Positions 51,238 to 62,942 of a DNA stretch of 64,000 nucleotides are shown here, piece by piece. How positions within the stretch are numbered: position 1 is the first letter of the stretch; each line of letters starts with the position of its first letter. A program made the translations under genes and the position numbers. Location: assembly GCA_009746045.1 (NCBI GenBank), contig RPFO01000418.1, forward strand, positions 2,495,334-2,559,333, given 5' to 3'. The notes under the pieces are model-generated. The model saw only the letters and a program-made list of their open reading frames with translations, did not search any database and was not told the DNA's origin. Source of the DNA: Mesostigma viride (Eukaryota; Streptophyta; Mesostigmatophyceae; Mesostigmatales; Mesostigmataceae).

Positions 51238-53229
51238 CCCCTAAATGGGCAGAAATACTGCCGATGCATCGGCTGTAACTTCACAATTTTGCAAACCAGA
51301 TGCCATCCAACCCACCCATATCCAATGGCTGTCCTTGGGGGCCAAGCATGTCCATGAGTTGCCCTTCGGGTTGGTATATCACAACCTTACATATATGCAG
51401 GGTAGGCCATGTATAACTGCCGTCAAAGTCAGGGGGGTCAAGACGAGCGTTTTCATTTTTGGTAGAATGTGCATTTTGAATTATGTTGTAAGAGCTAGGC
51501 ACCTACCACTTCAGGGATGATAAACAATTAGTTGCTGAACAGTTTGAGCCATTGGGGTCATCATTTGGGTGGGTATACCAGCAGTTACACCCAGTACAGC
51601 CCATAGGGGTACCGTTGGTAAAAAGCAACCAAGGGGGTAGGAGTGGGCATACTACCTACTAATACCTACTAATATGGCCCCCAACCATGCCACACAATAC
51701 ATTTCCCTTCCACAATGATGGGGAAACATAACTGCATCATCACACTGCCCTTACATGGCACCTATGTGCAGGTGCCACCTTGTCCATGCACGTAGGTAAC
51801 GTGGTACGGATACCCTACGCAAGGCATGCATTCTAGGAGGCAGCCACCAACAAACTAGTGATTTTAAGCCTATTTCAGCTTGCCCTAGCAAGGATAAACT
51901 AGGCCTAAGCTGCTATAGCTTGCCAGGTGATGGCCAGCACACCTGGTGGCACATGCTGACAATGGGAAGCTTCTACTCACCGGTTACATGCTTGACGATG
52001 CCACAGAGACCAGCCAACTGCCTCACACTCATGCAATATGTGTGTGGGAAATGTATAACAAACATATATGGAGGTATTCAAACCCATACAGCCTCTAAAA
52101 CTTATCACCATCACCCTGTGGCAGGTCAACTGACTGAGGGAAGCATCTAAGAAGGGTGTTTTAGAAAGGGGCCAGGCCAGGGTCAAGAAAGAGCATGAAT
52201 AATGCAAAAAGAATGTGCTACACAAGCTAGAACGTATGTATAAACGTCAAACATCGATGGGAAAACGATGATTAAGCTTTACCAGGCATGGATGGCGTTA
52301 CCTTGGCCCAGGCGGTGGCCGCAAAATGGCGCATTTCGGCACACCAAAGTTGTGCAGCATGGTCGCTGGATTCGGCGATTTCTGGCCACCCTTGCACGTT
52401 TACGACTACCATGTATCATAAAAAGTACAAAGAAACCAATATATCCTTTAAAATACGCCGGAAAGGTATTGCTGTCAACGTTTCTATCGTCCGGCCTGAT
52501 CGCAGTTTTTTCCAGCAAGAACGCTGCCGACACCTATCAAATGGCATTCCCGCGAACCAAAAATTGGCCTGTATCATCTTTAGGACGTATAAAATCAATT
52601 TACTGAGTTTGGTCAGAAAGTTCGAACGAAAACGTAAATGCCATGCGTGGGCGCAAGCCGCCATGGCCAGGTCGTCGTTTTCCGGAATGCACGTTGTACG
52701 TGAAAAAGTACCCTGACCCCTTGTACTTTGACCGGCCAGAACACCTCTATAACTTTGTTAGAAGTATGCAAACCCTAGTACCATGCTGTGAGGAAAATTA
52801 TAAACTTTCGATCTTCTCAGCTAAACTTTTCCTGATTCTCAATAGTTTTCGCGGCATTTGGTCCCCCGAGAAGGGGCCGACGTGTCGGCTGTAACTCAGT
52901 TTTAGGCGGAAAATCGGCAGCCAGACCATTTAGGGGGGTAATTAATTAATTAATTAGGAACATAACTCCGTTGGGAGTATATGTAGCACATAGCCCAGAG
53001 AAGGGGCATATGGCCTATCATACATTCTAAGCTACTTCCTGCAAGGGTGGGAATGTAAAGGACCCTTGCTCTAGGTGCACCAGGGCACTTGCATCCCCAT
53101 GATCTTCAAGCTATGCCCAGCGAAGGGGGAGCTAGCCTGTCATGGGGGGGAAGATCAGCATGGCTATACAAAAAGCTATAGGGCATGGCATCTCAGCAGA
53201 GAGTTACTCCCTGCATGGGCACAACATTA
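51238..53229. other. Non-coding stretch between transposons
   Basis: About 2 kb without a convincing ORF. Visible items are two short palindromes in similar context (GCCGATGCATCGGC near 51262, GCCGACGTGTCGGC near 52877), both followed by TGTAACT. There is also a TTAA-rich (ATTA)n run at 52938-52957 and a loose two-copy repeat at about 52985-53140. These may be remnants of decayed elements. Confidence 0.5.
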
Positions 53230-54160
53230 CTAAATAAGGCTAGGCATCGTCTGAGGCGATGGTGATTGTTGGGGCCTCCAGTAAACCACCGCTGCCGCGC
53301 CTGCTCGATCGACGGGACGGAGGTCCCGTTCCGCGACCGCTTCAAGCTGCTGCTGGGAAGCTGGCTTCCTGACACCGCCGACGATGTGGACACCCGCATC
53401 GGCCTTGCCTGGGCCAAGCTCCGTTTGCTCACACCCTACTGGCGCTCGAAGGGCCTGAGCGGGCACCGCAAGCGCATGCTCTTCAAGGTCCTCGTCCTCA
53501 CGGTGCTCACGTATGGCGCCGAGGCGTGGACCCTCCCACCCAAACTGGCAGCTAGGCTAGACGGCACGGTTTACAGGATGCTCCGACAGGTCCTTAACGT
53601 AGGTTTTTCCGAGCGTCCGTCATCAGAATCTTTGTATCATGGCATGCCTCGTGTTTCGGATGAGATTAGGCAGCGTAGGATAGCATTTGTAGGACACCTT
53701 GCTCGCACCAGCCAGGTCGACACCACCCTCGGTCTGGCCGGCCCCCAGCGGCTTGGCCAGCCAGGGCGGCACATTCTGACCTGGCCTGGCCCCGAGGACA
53801 TTCCCAAAAGGGTAGGGAAACCTGTCACGAACTATGTTCAGATGTTGCTGGACGACCTAGTGGTCCCAGCCCAGTTTGAGCACCGCATCCACTCTCTCTC
53901 CCGTCTTTGGACTGCCATGCATGCAGGACAAGACGCGGTGGAAGAAGATTGTCAAGGCGCACACGCCCGACCCTGTGGGCAAGCCACCTCCCCCCAAGCG
54001 GCGGAGGCGTTTTGATGAGTAGTGTAGTTAGGATTTTCTTGATAGAGTTAGGATAGTTCGATCACGCGGCTTCCTCCACCCCACCCATCATGGAATATGT
54101 GCTACATGACCTCCCCACGGAGGCATGTTATAATTTAATTTAATTTAATTTAATCGTCTG
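53230..54160 (+). mobile_element. 5'-truncated LINE: 3' end of the RT ORF and tail
   Basis: The reading from about 53266 is typical of the C-terminal part of a non-LTR RT ORF: LLGSWLPDTADDVDTRIGLA, HRKRMLFKVLVLTVLTYGAE and VYRMLRQVLNV. One frameshift near 53925 leads to the basic end KPPPPKRRRRFDE and a stop at about 54021. A 3' UTR ends in about four ATTTA repeats (54130-54155), a microsatellite tail. The palm itself is missing, so the copy is dead. Confidence 0.85.
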
Positions 54161-54264
54161 GAGTGTGGCACATCATAGGCACACATGTACATGATTAAAT
54201 AAAGCGCGGGGCTTAGCTGGGATAGTGCCTCTAGGAGGCGTACATGTACATGGCCACGGTCTAT

Positions 54265-55702
54265 CTATTCTGCACTACTACTGCTGTATTCCCCTAAGCT
54301 GGGGCGTCTGGAGGCGCTGGGGCCGCCGGGGGGGGGGGGGTCGCCTGCCAGGGCTTGTGGCCGACGTAGATGGCCGCCCCCTTCCAGTACACCGGCTGCC
54401 CCGTCTTGGTCTGCCGGAGCTGGAGGTAGGTCGGCCATAGCTCCCGTCGCCGTTGTTGCTGCGCCAGGGTCAAGTCGTTGACCATCAAGGGTGAAGAGAG
54501 TCTTCTCGAGCCGCTTGCGGCGTCTGAGAAAAGAAATCTTGTCCGCCGGGGTCTTAAAGGTGAGAAGGAGCGGGGGCGGCCCTGCCTTACCCCGCGCGCG
54601 GGGAAGGCGGTGGGCGGCCAGCTCGATCTCACCGTTAAGGCCCATGAGACCAAGGATTTCTCTCTCAAACGCACGCAAAAGCTTCTCGGAAGTCTCACCT
54701 TCCTCCATGGTGAAGTTCTTGACAATGACGTTGAGGCTGCGCTTGGCGAGCTCGGCCTCCTCGCGGAGGTCAAGCGTCTGCCGTTGGAGCTGGGCTGCGA
54801 CGGCGGAGGTGGTGGAGGTGGTATGTTGCTTAAGCATGTCCGCCCAGGTGGTGATGGGAGGAGCATCGCCGGCCAGGCCAGCCGGGGCTGGCTTGGCGGC
54901 AATGTCCTTCACCGCCTGGGCGGTGAGGCCTGCGGTGTTCTGCAGAACCTCGATAGCGATGGCGTTGTCCTTAAGACGCTGGTCGATGTCACGGAGCTGG
55001 GCGGTGATGGCGTCGGAGGTGGAGGTGGTGGCGGTGGAGGAGGCGAGGAGGGTGGAGGTGGCGGTGGAGATGGTGGAGGTGGCGGTGGAGAGGAGCCGGG
55101 AGCTCGGCAGCCAGCGTGCTGCCCATGACCGCCACATCTGCTGCGATGGGGGCCACGTGCTCCTCGAGGGCCTCCTGGAGGAGTGAGCGGATGGAGGCTT
55201 CGGTTAAGGTGGTGGTGAGGGGCTTTGGGGGCCAAAGCTCCGAGATGGAGCGTCCAAGGAGGGAGAAGAGAGCGTATTCCTGGAGGTGGGGGCGGCGGAG
55301 GCTGGGAAAGTGGTCGAAAGAGGAGACGCGATTCAGGCGGGGATCAAAGAGGCGACCTCGGTTGAAGAGCTGCTTGCACAATTCAACAAGCGAGGCGTGT
55401 GATCCAAAAAACACGCAGCCCAGGATGCGTTCCTCGGTAAACTTGTCCAAGAAGCCGGGCTGGCGGGCTTCGGCTACAAATTCGATCTCGGCCTAGCTCG
55501 GCTCGGCAGGGTGACTGCGCTTGGGTTCTGGCGACGCTGCTGGCGATGCGGGCTCAGCAGGGGGCTGGGCGACCACTAGAGCTTGGCTAGTGGCGCCGCT
55601 GCCTTCTGGGCCGGGTGGCGAAGCTGCAGCCGGGGCTGCAGACGTATTTTCATTGCTAAGCGCAGCCGCCAGGCTGCGTTGCGTCGAGAGGCGTTTGCTC
55701 AT
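54265..55702 (-). pseudogene. LINE ORF1-like coding remnant
   Basis: The start at 55702 reads MSKRLSTQRSLAAALSNENT. An in-frame TAG at 55495-55493 interrupts it, and the same frame continues AEIEFVAEARQPGFLDKFTE. One frameshift in the Pro/Ala-rich (CCACC)n region near 55080 leads to a coiled-coil segment (DAITAQLRDIDQRLKDN) and an RRM-like region (NVIVKNFTMEEGETSEKLLR), ending at 54265. Coiled coil plus RRM is the ORF1 plan of L1-type LINEs. It faces the LINE at 53230-54160 tail to tail, so they are separate insertions or a rearrangement. Confidence 0.65.
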
Positions 55703-55759
55703 CGTATATTGCGTAATAGCTTCGGAAAATTATATCAGCATGTGCGTCGTAAAAAGACG

Positions 55760-56330
55760 CGTCGATTGTGATATTCACGGCTAAATTCGGTGCTCAAACG
55801 TGAAAGTTATGAGCTCCGCCGTCAGCCATGGCTACCTCGTGGCTCGTGGCTACGCCTATTGTCCGGTTGACCTAAGGGATTCGTCCGGAAACGAATCTCC
55901 TTATATTGCGTGCTGCAAACGGAAACGCTTTGTGGGTTGCGATTTCACGCATTATTTCTTGTCTTGGCCATTGCCTCACACCCTATATCTGGGATATATA
56001 CTGTCAGCTCCGGCAAGCTGCAGGAATATCTCACGTCCTTTAATTGACGTATTTTGGTGCTCGGTCCCCGTGACCCGGTTCGCGTGACAGTGCCCGAGAG
56101 GACGCTTCCACGGATCTATTCCAGCACCGGTCGTTCAAGGGACTGCGCTTCCAGCAGATTCGCATGGACAACCAGGTACATTGCAGGCTAACAAGGAACA
56201 TGCCCTACCCCCCTTGTTAGAGCATCGTGTAACCTGTTTGGAAGCTGTGGGTGTGTGTGAGGATTATTATTAATTTATCATCCCGCCAAGACTAGAGGCA
56301 CATTGTTTCACACTTGACCAGCCACCACGC
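55760..56330. other. Spacer, possible 5' region of the decayed Ty3/gypsy element
   Basis: No ORF was recognised. By position this could hold the 5' LTR and leader of the following gag, but no matching LTR is present downstream in the window, so neither LTR nor PBS can be placed. Confidence 0.4.
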
Positions 56331-57103
56331 GATGGCTGACGGTAGTGAGCGAGGGCGACGAGATCGAGGCCCATCGCTTCTCTCCTGCCCCTTCCCTCGT
56401 GGCAGCACTCGAGGCGGCAGAGAGAGCTACCCAAAATAACTCACGCCCGAGTAGTGAGCGTGGCTCTAGGGGGTCATCCCCGGCACAAACCCCACGGTTG
56501 GGAGGGAATTCCTCGGCGGCCGCCGGTGCACCACCTGATAGCCCTGTAGCGAATCCCCACCGAGTGGAACATCCGACCACCAAGTGGAACATCCATCGCG
56601 GGATTGTCGGTGGGTCCGGCCCTTGGTGTAGGAGCCGGCGCGGGGGCGCAGGGGAATAATGTTACCCTGCACTACGGTAGGAGTGGGGCCCTGCCTACGG
56701 TGCTGCTGCAACCTACATTGGCCACTTGGCCCAGCAGCGCCCCGGCGCCACCCTTGTATGATAGCCGATCGCGGTCTCGCCGCGCTGCGAATCGGGCCGG
56801 TCATATCATGCGCCTGGACCCCTTGGGGCTAGCCCCTTCGGCCATGCCTCGCCAATGGCTGGGCAGGGCCAGGGCACCGCACGGACCGGTCGGTCTTCCT
56901 TCGGGGTCGCAGGGGAGGCGATTCCCCTCCCCAACTCAGCATACGACCGCCTGGCTCCGGGTGACCCACGAGCGTAGCACCCAGCGGCCACCGCCGCCCA
57001 TCATCATGCAAGCCGCGCCCACTACCCACATGGGTATGAGCACCCGGGTGAGAATGAGTACAGCCCCCCGGCAGGTTACCCGCGTGGGCACACCTCGCAA
57101 GGC

Positions 57104-58261
57104 GTGGCCGGGCCCGGGAGACCCGCGAGTATCATGGGCCATCATGACGATGATACTCACAATGCAGGGCGACTACCACCGTTGCCCAAGCTGTCGGATA
57201 TTCCCAAGTTTAAACCCGACTGCTCGTACCAAGAGTTTGAGGCTTGGGAGATTGCAGTGTCTCAGAAGATCGACATCTGGGAGACATACAATCGCAAGCT
57301 CTTGGACGAGGATATCAAGGTCAAGCTGGTGTCCAGCGAGGCACTGGCTCCCGATGTGAGACAAGCTCTCCATTGCGAAAGCGCCCTGGCCAATGGCTTC
57401 CCCAGCAGCTTGGCGGAATTATTTCGGCGAGCACGGGCCAAGTACCTGCCACCCGACCAAGACAAGCTGGACCGGGAGGCTTTTGGGGCGTTCAAGCAGG
57501 GGAACCTGAGCTATCGGGAATATATGACCAAGTTCGAGCTTCTAGCTGGGCGGGTTGATGACCTGATGGGCCCAGAAGCCTTGGCAAGGTTCTATGAGGG
57601 CTTGCAACCCGAATTCCGGGATGAGGTGAAGCGGAAATTCGCCCACCTCTCCTGGGCTCAATGGAACCTGCAGGACATCAAGACCTACCTAGCGGAGATA
57701 GCTCCCTTGGTGCAGCGGACCCCAAAACCCCGCCTGAATGCACTGGAACTCAATGAGCTGGGATTCGCCCCCGTGTGGGTGGATGAGCTACAGTGCGAGG
57801 TCCTGGACATTAATGCCTTGGACACTTCCCGGATTCAGTGCTACCACTGCAACCGCGTGGGGCACATCAAACGCGAGTGCCCTGATCTCCCTCCGCTGGA
57901 CCAGGCCCCGCCTGTGCAACGCAACAACTTCCAAGCGGCCTCCCCGCACATGGCCTCGAGGCCACCACCGGCGCGAAATATGCGCACAGCTCCCAGTGCG
58001 GGTGAGCGTGCCCGACGCTTGCAACAAGCGCGCCAACAGCCACGGCTGTACCAACAACCAAGGCGCCCCCAAGCGCCTACCAGCAAGCTGGGCATGCCCT
58101 CAACCAACTGGATGCCGCAGACGCGGCCGAGCCTGATGATGGCTCTTCCGCGGCCGCATCCGGCCACCTGCGAGGCACACCGGTGGACGAGGGGCCTGCA
58201 GGAGAGGTGTTGGACTGAGAGGCCGGGAGGGCACTCCGGGCGACACCTTACCCGGCCATGA
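57104..58261 (+). CDS. Gag of the decayed Ty3/gypsy element (capsid and zinc knuckle)
   Basis: The 385-codon frame has the Ty3-type capsid region (KFKPDCSYQEFEAWEIAVSQ, DREAFGAFKQGNLSYREYMT, ARFYEGLQPEFRDEVKRKFA) and a CCHC knuckle, CYHCNRVGHIKREC. The native start is further upstream: 56345-57100 carries low-complexity Ser/Ala/Pro-rich frames, broken by stops, that probably were the N-terminus. Confidence 0.88.
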   Translation: MAGPGRPASIMGHHDDDTHNAGRLPPLPKLSDIPKFKPDCSYQEFEAWEIAVSQKIDIWETYNRKLLDEDIKVKLVSSEALAPDVRQALHCESALANGFPSSLAELFRRARAKYLPPDQDKLDREAFGAFKQGNLSYREYMTKFELLAGRVDDLMGPEALARFYEGLQPEFRDEVKRKFAHLSWAQWNLQDIKTYLAEIAPLVQRTPKPRLNALELNELGFAPVWVDELQCEVLDINALDTSRIQCYHCNRVGHIKRECPDLPPLDQAPPVQRNNFQAASPHMASRPPPARNMRTAPSAGERARRLQQARQQPRLYQQPRRPQAPTSKLGMPSTNWMPQTRPSLMMALPRPHPATCEAHRWTRGLQERCWTERPGGHSGRHLTRP

Positions 58262-58277
58262 ACAAGTCGCCCAAGTT

Positions 58278-58740
58278 TTGTTACCATGTAATGTGGTGAC
58301 AGAGACCCAGGAATGGCAAGCGGAGCCTAGCGAAGGCCCGCGGCAACTACTCCTCTTCACTGGAAGCCTACCAGACCCCCAGGGCTCTGGGCGTTGTCTG
58401 GAGGGCATCAAGGTCCTCATAGACAGTGGTGCGGCTACCACCTTCGTCAGTGAGGCCATAGTGAAGCGCCTGGGAGTAACCCCGACTCCCCATACCATTG
58501 CTCGATCGGCGCGTGCAATACTCGGATGGCTACACTCAGCCATCCCCGGGCTATGTGGACTTGGCCCCTATCGTACAAGGCACCAGCGTGCCCATTCGCG
58601 CCACGGTCATTCCCTTACAAGCGGCTGATATCATCCTAGGGATTGACTGGCTGCACATATCCAAGGTGACCATCTCTTTTGGTACCATGGTTACCTGTCA
58701 GAAACCGGGGCTCGGAGGAAAGATCTTTTGCCTGTTATGA
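58278..58740 (+). pseudogene. Aspartic protease of the decayed Ty3/gypsy element
   Basis: KVLIDSGAATTFVSEAIVKR is the active-site region and ADIILGIDWLHISKVTISF the second motif. They lie in two frames, with the switch near 58500-58510 (ARSARA against VQYSDGYTQPSPGYVDL). The protein would cleave the gag-pol precursor. Confidence 0.85.
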
Positions 58741-59435
58741 CCCAGATATTGCACAAGTGTATGGAAAAGACTTCTTGTATTAAAATACGTTTACTGAGAG
58801 TGGAAAACACGGTGCGGCCAACACTGGGCGCAGTCTACCATAGCCAACACTGGGCCAGGGCAAATGACAATGCCAACACTGGGCAGGGTCACACGACCAA
58901 CACTGGGTCGGGGCCACACACGGCTAGGCAAGCAAACAACTCTAGGCACACAAAGTAGTGGCGGCTAATGCATTATGCACCGTTGATTTACATCTGACGG
59001 CACTGCAGCTTAGCGTCTCTACAACCACGGAAAGAACACTCGATAATAACGACTTTGCAGCCTGTAATCTATTGTCCACATCATGGTACATTGTGTGTGT
59101 GGTCTGATAGGCTCAAAGTCCTATCGCCTCCAGGGCGGCACCACAAACTGCGGACCTGATCTGATCCGGAGAGAGCCGATGTAAATTACGGCACCTGTAA
59201 CGGTGCTGACAGGTAACGCTTGCTGTATTCCGAGCAACATCATTCGGATTTTAGTACACTCAAACATTGTATATGATATTAAACTAGTCAACGACCTGTG
59301 GGTGCAATTAATAGGGATGCAAACCCAACAACAAGTCGTGTAAATAAACACCTAGCTGACGGCGTCAATTTTCCCCGCATATAATGCGTGATAACATAAT
59401 GCGTGACAAAAGTAGAGAAACATCGCTAGATATTT
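58741..59435. other. Non-coding block between protease and RT
   Basis: Protease (VTISFGTM) and RT (ITHFPDGSFWLPERQYN, from about 59438) should be nearly continuous, so this block looks inserted. It contains four to five copies of a CCAACACTGGGC unit (58816-58906). No terminal repeats or target duplication could be found. Confidence 0.55.
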
Positions 59436-60812
59436 GACATTACCCACTTCCCAGATGGGTCATTCTGGTTACCTGAGCGGCAGTATAATGCGGCCAACGG
59501 CATGACCATCACCAATGACACGCCTGCCCTCAAGAGTGACCGTCGTCGCCTTGCGGACATTCTCATGTCCAAAAGGGAGTTCAAGCGGATGATGAGAGCC
59601 CGGCAGCCTCCTCCCGTTTACTCCATTCGTCTGGACGCCCTTGCCCACGCGCGCGGGCCCAGCGCCCAGCATGCACAGGCTGGAGTTTTGTTAAACTCGC
59701 TTGGCATGGACTTGTCGGAAGACGAGGTGAAACGACTCAACGCAGTGCTCGATCAGTATTCAGCCGTGCTTGAGGAGAAAACACCTACGTTTCCCCCGGC
59801 CAGACCGGTGCTCCACCGCATTCATTTGCAGGAGGGGCACCCACCTACCACCTCACCCATTTTTCGCATGGGGCCCGTGGAGTTGGCAGAGCTCAAGAAG
59901 ATCTTGGTCGGCTTGTTGGAGGCCGGCTTGATTGAGCCCAGCAATAGCCCTTACAGCACGGGCGTGTTGCTGGTGCCCAAACCCAATGGGAAGTGGCGTC
60001 TGGTTACGGATTATCGCAAACTCAATGCGATCATTGTGAAGTCCAAGTATCCCCTCCCCCGCATCGATGATATATTTAATAAGGTGGAGGGCGCCAAGTA
60101 CTTTACGGTGCTCGATTGTGCAGACGGTTTTTGGCAATTTCGGATCGCCCCCGAAGATTGCCATAATAAAACAGCCTTTGCCACGCCTTTTGGCCATTAC
60201 CAATGCCGCGTGGCGGCCATGGGCTTATGTAACAGCCCTGCCTCTTTTCAGATGCTCATGAACCACCTCTTTAGGTCGGTGATGGGCACTAGTCGGCTGC
60301 CCCAGGTCTCGGCAGACCTGCGCGACCCGACTATCCCGTGGGACCCGGGGACGCAGCCGTACAAACGCACCTGCATGGCCATCTACTTGGATGACATCCT
60401 CATTTTCTCTCGCACGTTCAAGGAGCACTTGGAGGATGTTGCCGCGGTTCTGCAGATCATGGCGGATAATAAACTGTCCGCCCGCCGCGCAGCATGGTAG
60501 AATCAGGCCGCAGCGTCCCCTTTTTAGGCCACATTCTCTCGGACAAGGGCGTGTCCACGGACCCCGATAAGGTCGCCGCCGTCCAACTGAGTGGCCTGTT
60601 CCCGCGAATGTTCGCGCCTTGCGCAGCTTCTTGGGCTTGGTATCGTATTATCGCCGCTTCATCCCGCGTTTCGCGACCATCGCGGCCTCGCTTACTCACC
60701 TCCTCAAGAAGGACGTACCGTGGGAATGGTCAGGCATGTGTCAACAGGCCTTTGACCTGCTGAAGGCCAGGCTCGCCACTGCGCCTGTCCTCACACTATG
60801 GTACCTGGCCCC
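59436..60812 (+). pseudogene. Reverse transcriptase of the decayed Ty3/gypsy element
   Basis: Intact to about 60498: LLEAGLIEPSNSPYSTGVLL, GKWRLVTDYRKLNAI, FTVLDCADGFWQFRI, AMGLCNSPASFQMLMNH and the catalytic AIYLDDILIFSRTF. About 30 extra residues (RLPQVSADLRDP to PYKRTC) precede YLDD. The frame changes near 60490 (FLGHILSDKGVSTDPDKV) and near 60600 (MRSFLGLVSYYRRFIPRFA). Coding ends at LATAPVLTL, where a repeat begins. Confidence 0.9.
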
Positions 60813-60902
60813 GGTGAATCTAGGGTGAATTCTTGGTGGAAAATTTTCAGGAGTGAAAAAATTTTCACCAGGAATTCACCCACTTTTCAGCCTAGATTCA
60901 CC
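60813..60902. repeat. 90-bp foldback
   Basis: GGTGAATCTAG at the left and CTAGATTCACC at the right are perfect inverted ends. The arms continue to pair (GGTGAATTC with GAATTCACC, AAAATTTTC with GAAAAAATTTT), leaving a very short loop. It sits exactly where the RNase H reading of the gypsy element is lost. Confidence 0.85.
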
Positions 60903-61030
60903 GAGGTCTACCAAACAGGGTGAATATAGCCTCACTTTTATTCACCCTGTTTTCACAGTGGATATCAAGTGAATATGGATGAAAACCTTTTTTTACCCTT
61001 TTTTTACCCCTGAATCTGCCATTGATAGTG

Positions 61031-61270
61031 GGTGAATGTTCGGACGGCGACGGCGTCGGCAACTTGGGCAAATCTTGCATGAATCTAGGGTAAGAAATGG
61101 GCGAATGTAGGATGAATGTTCGGACAGCGGCGGCGTCGGCAACTTGGGCAAATGTTGCATGAATCTAGGGTTAAAAATGGGCGAATGTAGGGCGAATGTC
61201 CGGACGGCGTCGGAGTCGGCAACTTGGGCAAATGTTGCATGAATCTAGGGTGAAAAATGGGCGAATGTAG
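61031..61270. repeat. 80-bp tandem repeat, three copies
   Basis: Copies start near 61031, 61111 and 61191. Each contains GGCGTCGG(C/A)(A/G)TC variants, GGCAACTTGGGCAAAT and GCATGAATCTAGGG. The GAATCTAGGGTGAA core is shared with the foldback at 60813, so one repeat family probably fills 60813-61380. Confidence 0.85.
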
Positions 61271-61400
61271 GGTGGATACATCCACCGTTGCCCTGCAGGC
61301 TCGGATCTCAATGGATTCACCCTTGATTCACCCTAATTTCACCCTTCATTGACTATTGAAATTAGGATGAAACATGCACCATTCTTGCATTAAAAATATG

Positions 61401-62106
61401 TTCATGTCCCACGTAGCTCCCACAAAAACCAGCATCTTCATTAAAACAATAAGTGGAAGCATACATGTGACACTATCGACATGCCCGGAGGCACGCCGTC
61501 AGTCAAGGCCTTCATGAAGTACGTTGCCCTAGAGGCAACCAAGACAAGGGTGGGTGGGTGGGGAGCAAAGAAAGAGGCCGACAAAACCAGCCAGAGCGGC
61601 TTTTAGTCGCAAAACCTCCCTTATCCCTAGCTAACTGACGTCATTAAACCCTTATGTTCAGTGATGTTAGTAAGATGCTAACCGTACAGACCGGGGGTAG
61701 AACATCCCGAATCTGCACGGCTAGTATTAAATAATGCGTAGGTTGTTCTTTTCAGGGGCACTGCACCTCACGCCCCGTTCCGCCCGGGTATAATCAACCC
61801 AAGCGCGGAACGCACATTTAATTTAATTCATTTTTCAACCATGCACTATACTGCATCTACTAATCACAAAAGCTCTAGCCAAACAGCTACGAGAAAACAC
61901 TACGACCTATAAGCCGCTCATCCAGCGGCCTCTTGTTCCCGCATTCACGTATAGAAGAAACTCCGTTCAAAGAACCCCGATTCATGTCCCACGTAGCTCC
62001 CACAAAAACCAGCATCTTCATTAAAACAATAAGTGGAAGCATACATGTGACACTATCGACATGCCCGGAGGCACGCCGTTCAAGGCCTTCATGAAGTACG
62101 TTGCCC
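61401..62106. repeat. A1-spacer-B1-A2 block of the small split-repeat element
   Basis: A1 (129 bp) and A2 (126 bp) differ mainly by a 3-4-bp indel near their ends. B1 (418 bp) directly abuts A2. The spacer 61530-61562 is present only here. Confidence 0.9.
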
Positions 62107-62942
62107 AATCACCCCCGCCCTGGCTTTCCCTTGAAGCCGCACTCCACCTTGCTCGTTGTCACAAGTGACCGCCCTGCCGCAAAACGGGAGCCCCCCCACA
62201 TCGGGAGGCGTGTGCCCGGCGGCTGTGGATGCATGGCCAAGCCCAAAAGGGCCCAGCGCATTTGCACTGCGATTGCGCACGGCCAGCCTATCATGACCCC
62301 TCTCGGGGCCCCGAGTCGGTACCGCTATGGCCGTCTCCCCATAGACCCGGGGTGCTTCGAGAAAAAACGTGGACCTAGCCCAGGCCCCGCCAGCCCGGAT
62401 GCCCGAGGCCACAGCCCCAGGCACCTGGCTGAACGAGAGTCCGTTCAGCCAAGACCGCATTCCCCCCGAGGTTTCTATGCGTGGGGAAAAAATTTCTAGC
62501 TTAGGCGCTTTTCCCATCGCCGTCCCCAGCCCCAACCACCCCCCCCTCGGCGGAAGGCAATTGCAAAGTTTGCTGGCCAGCAGCAATTTCCGAAGAAAAA
62601 GCCTCAGGCCGCGGACCGAGACACGGGTTGCCAGTGCCAGCCATCCGGCTCCAACCCGGGGTGCAAGCATCCCCAGGTACGGAGCACCAGCTCGCGCACT
62701 GGGCCGACCAAGCGACAGTTGAGCACCTGTCACGGCACCCGGCCCACCAAAGACCCCAAGCTGGGGAAAAGGTGCGGACGGGAGGTAATCATTTTCTTTT
62801 CTTTTAGTTAACCGGGCGAGGAACTACGCCTGGCCGGTTAACAACTGGAAGTCTCACCACTGGCCAAGTGGCCGGTGCAACCAGTGCTTTTGGGATTTTG
62901 CTCCGCAGCACCCATAGCTGCGGCTGCCGCCGCAACGACAAC

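Larger units (their letters stand above)
56345..60812 (+). mobile_element. Decayed Ty3/gypsy retrotransposon, 3' truncated
   Basis: Gag, protease and RT lie in order on the plus strand, but frames change in the gag N-terminus, the protease and twice after the YLDD motif. About 700 bp of non-coding sequence separates protease from RT. Everything after the start of the RNase H connection is missing: coding stops where a foldback begins at 60813. No integrase or LTR was found. Residue identity to the 31-45-kb chromovirus is limited, so it is a different family. Confidence 0.9.

Noticed and set aside
52288-52716. 142-codon plus-strand frame between transposons
   Set aside because: No recognisable domain, AT-rich codon use and an overlapping antisense frame; chance openness is more likely.
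62089-62733. 214-codon minus-strand gene inside the small split-repeat element
   Set aside because: It extends into the A2 repeat, overlaps open frames on the other strand and shows no motif. GC-rich sequence alone can explain it.
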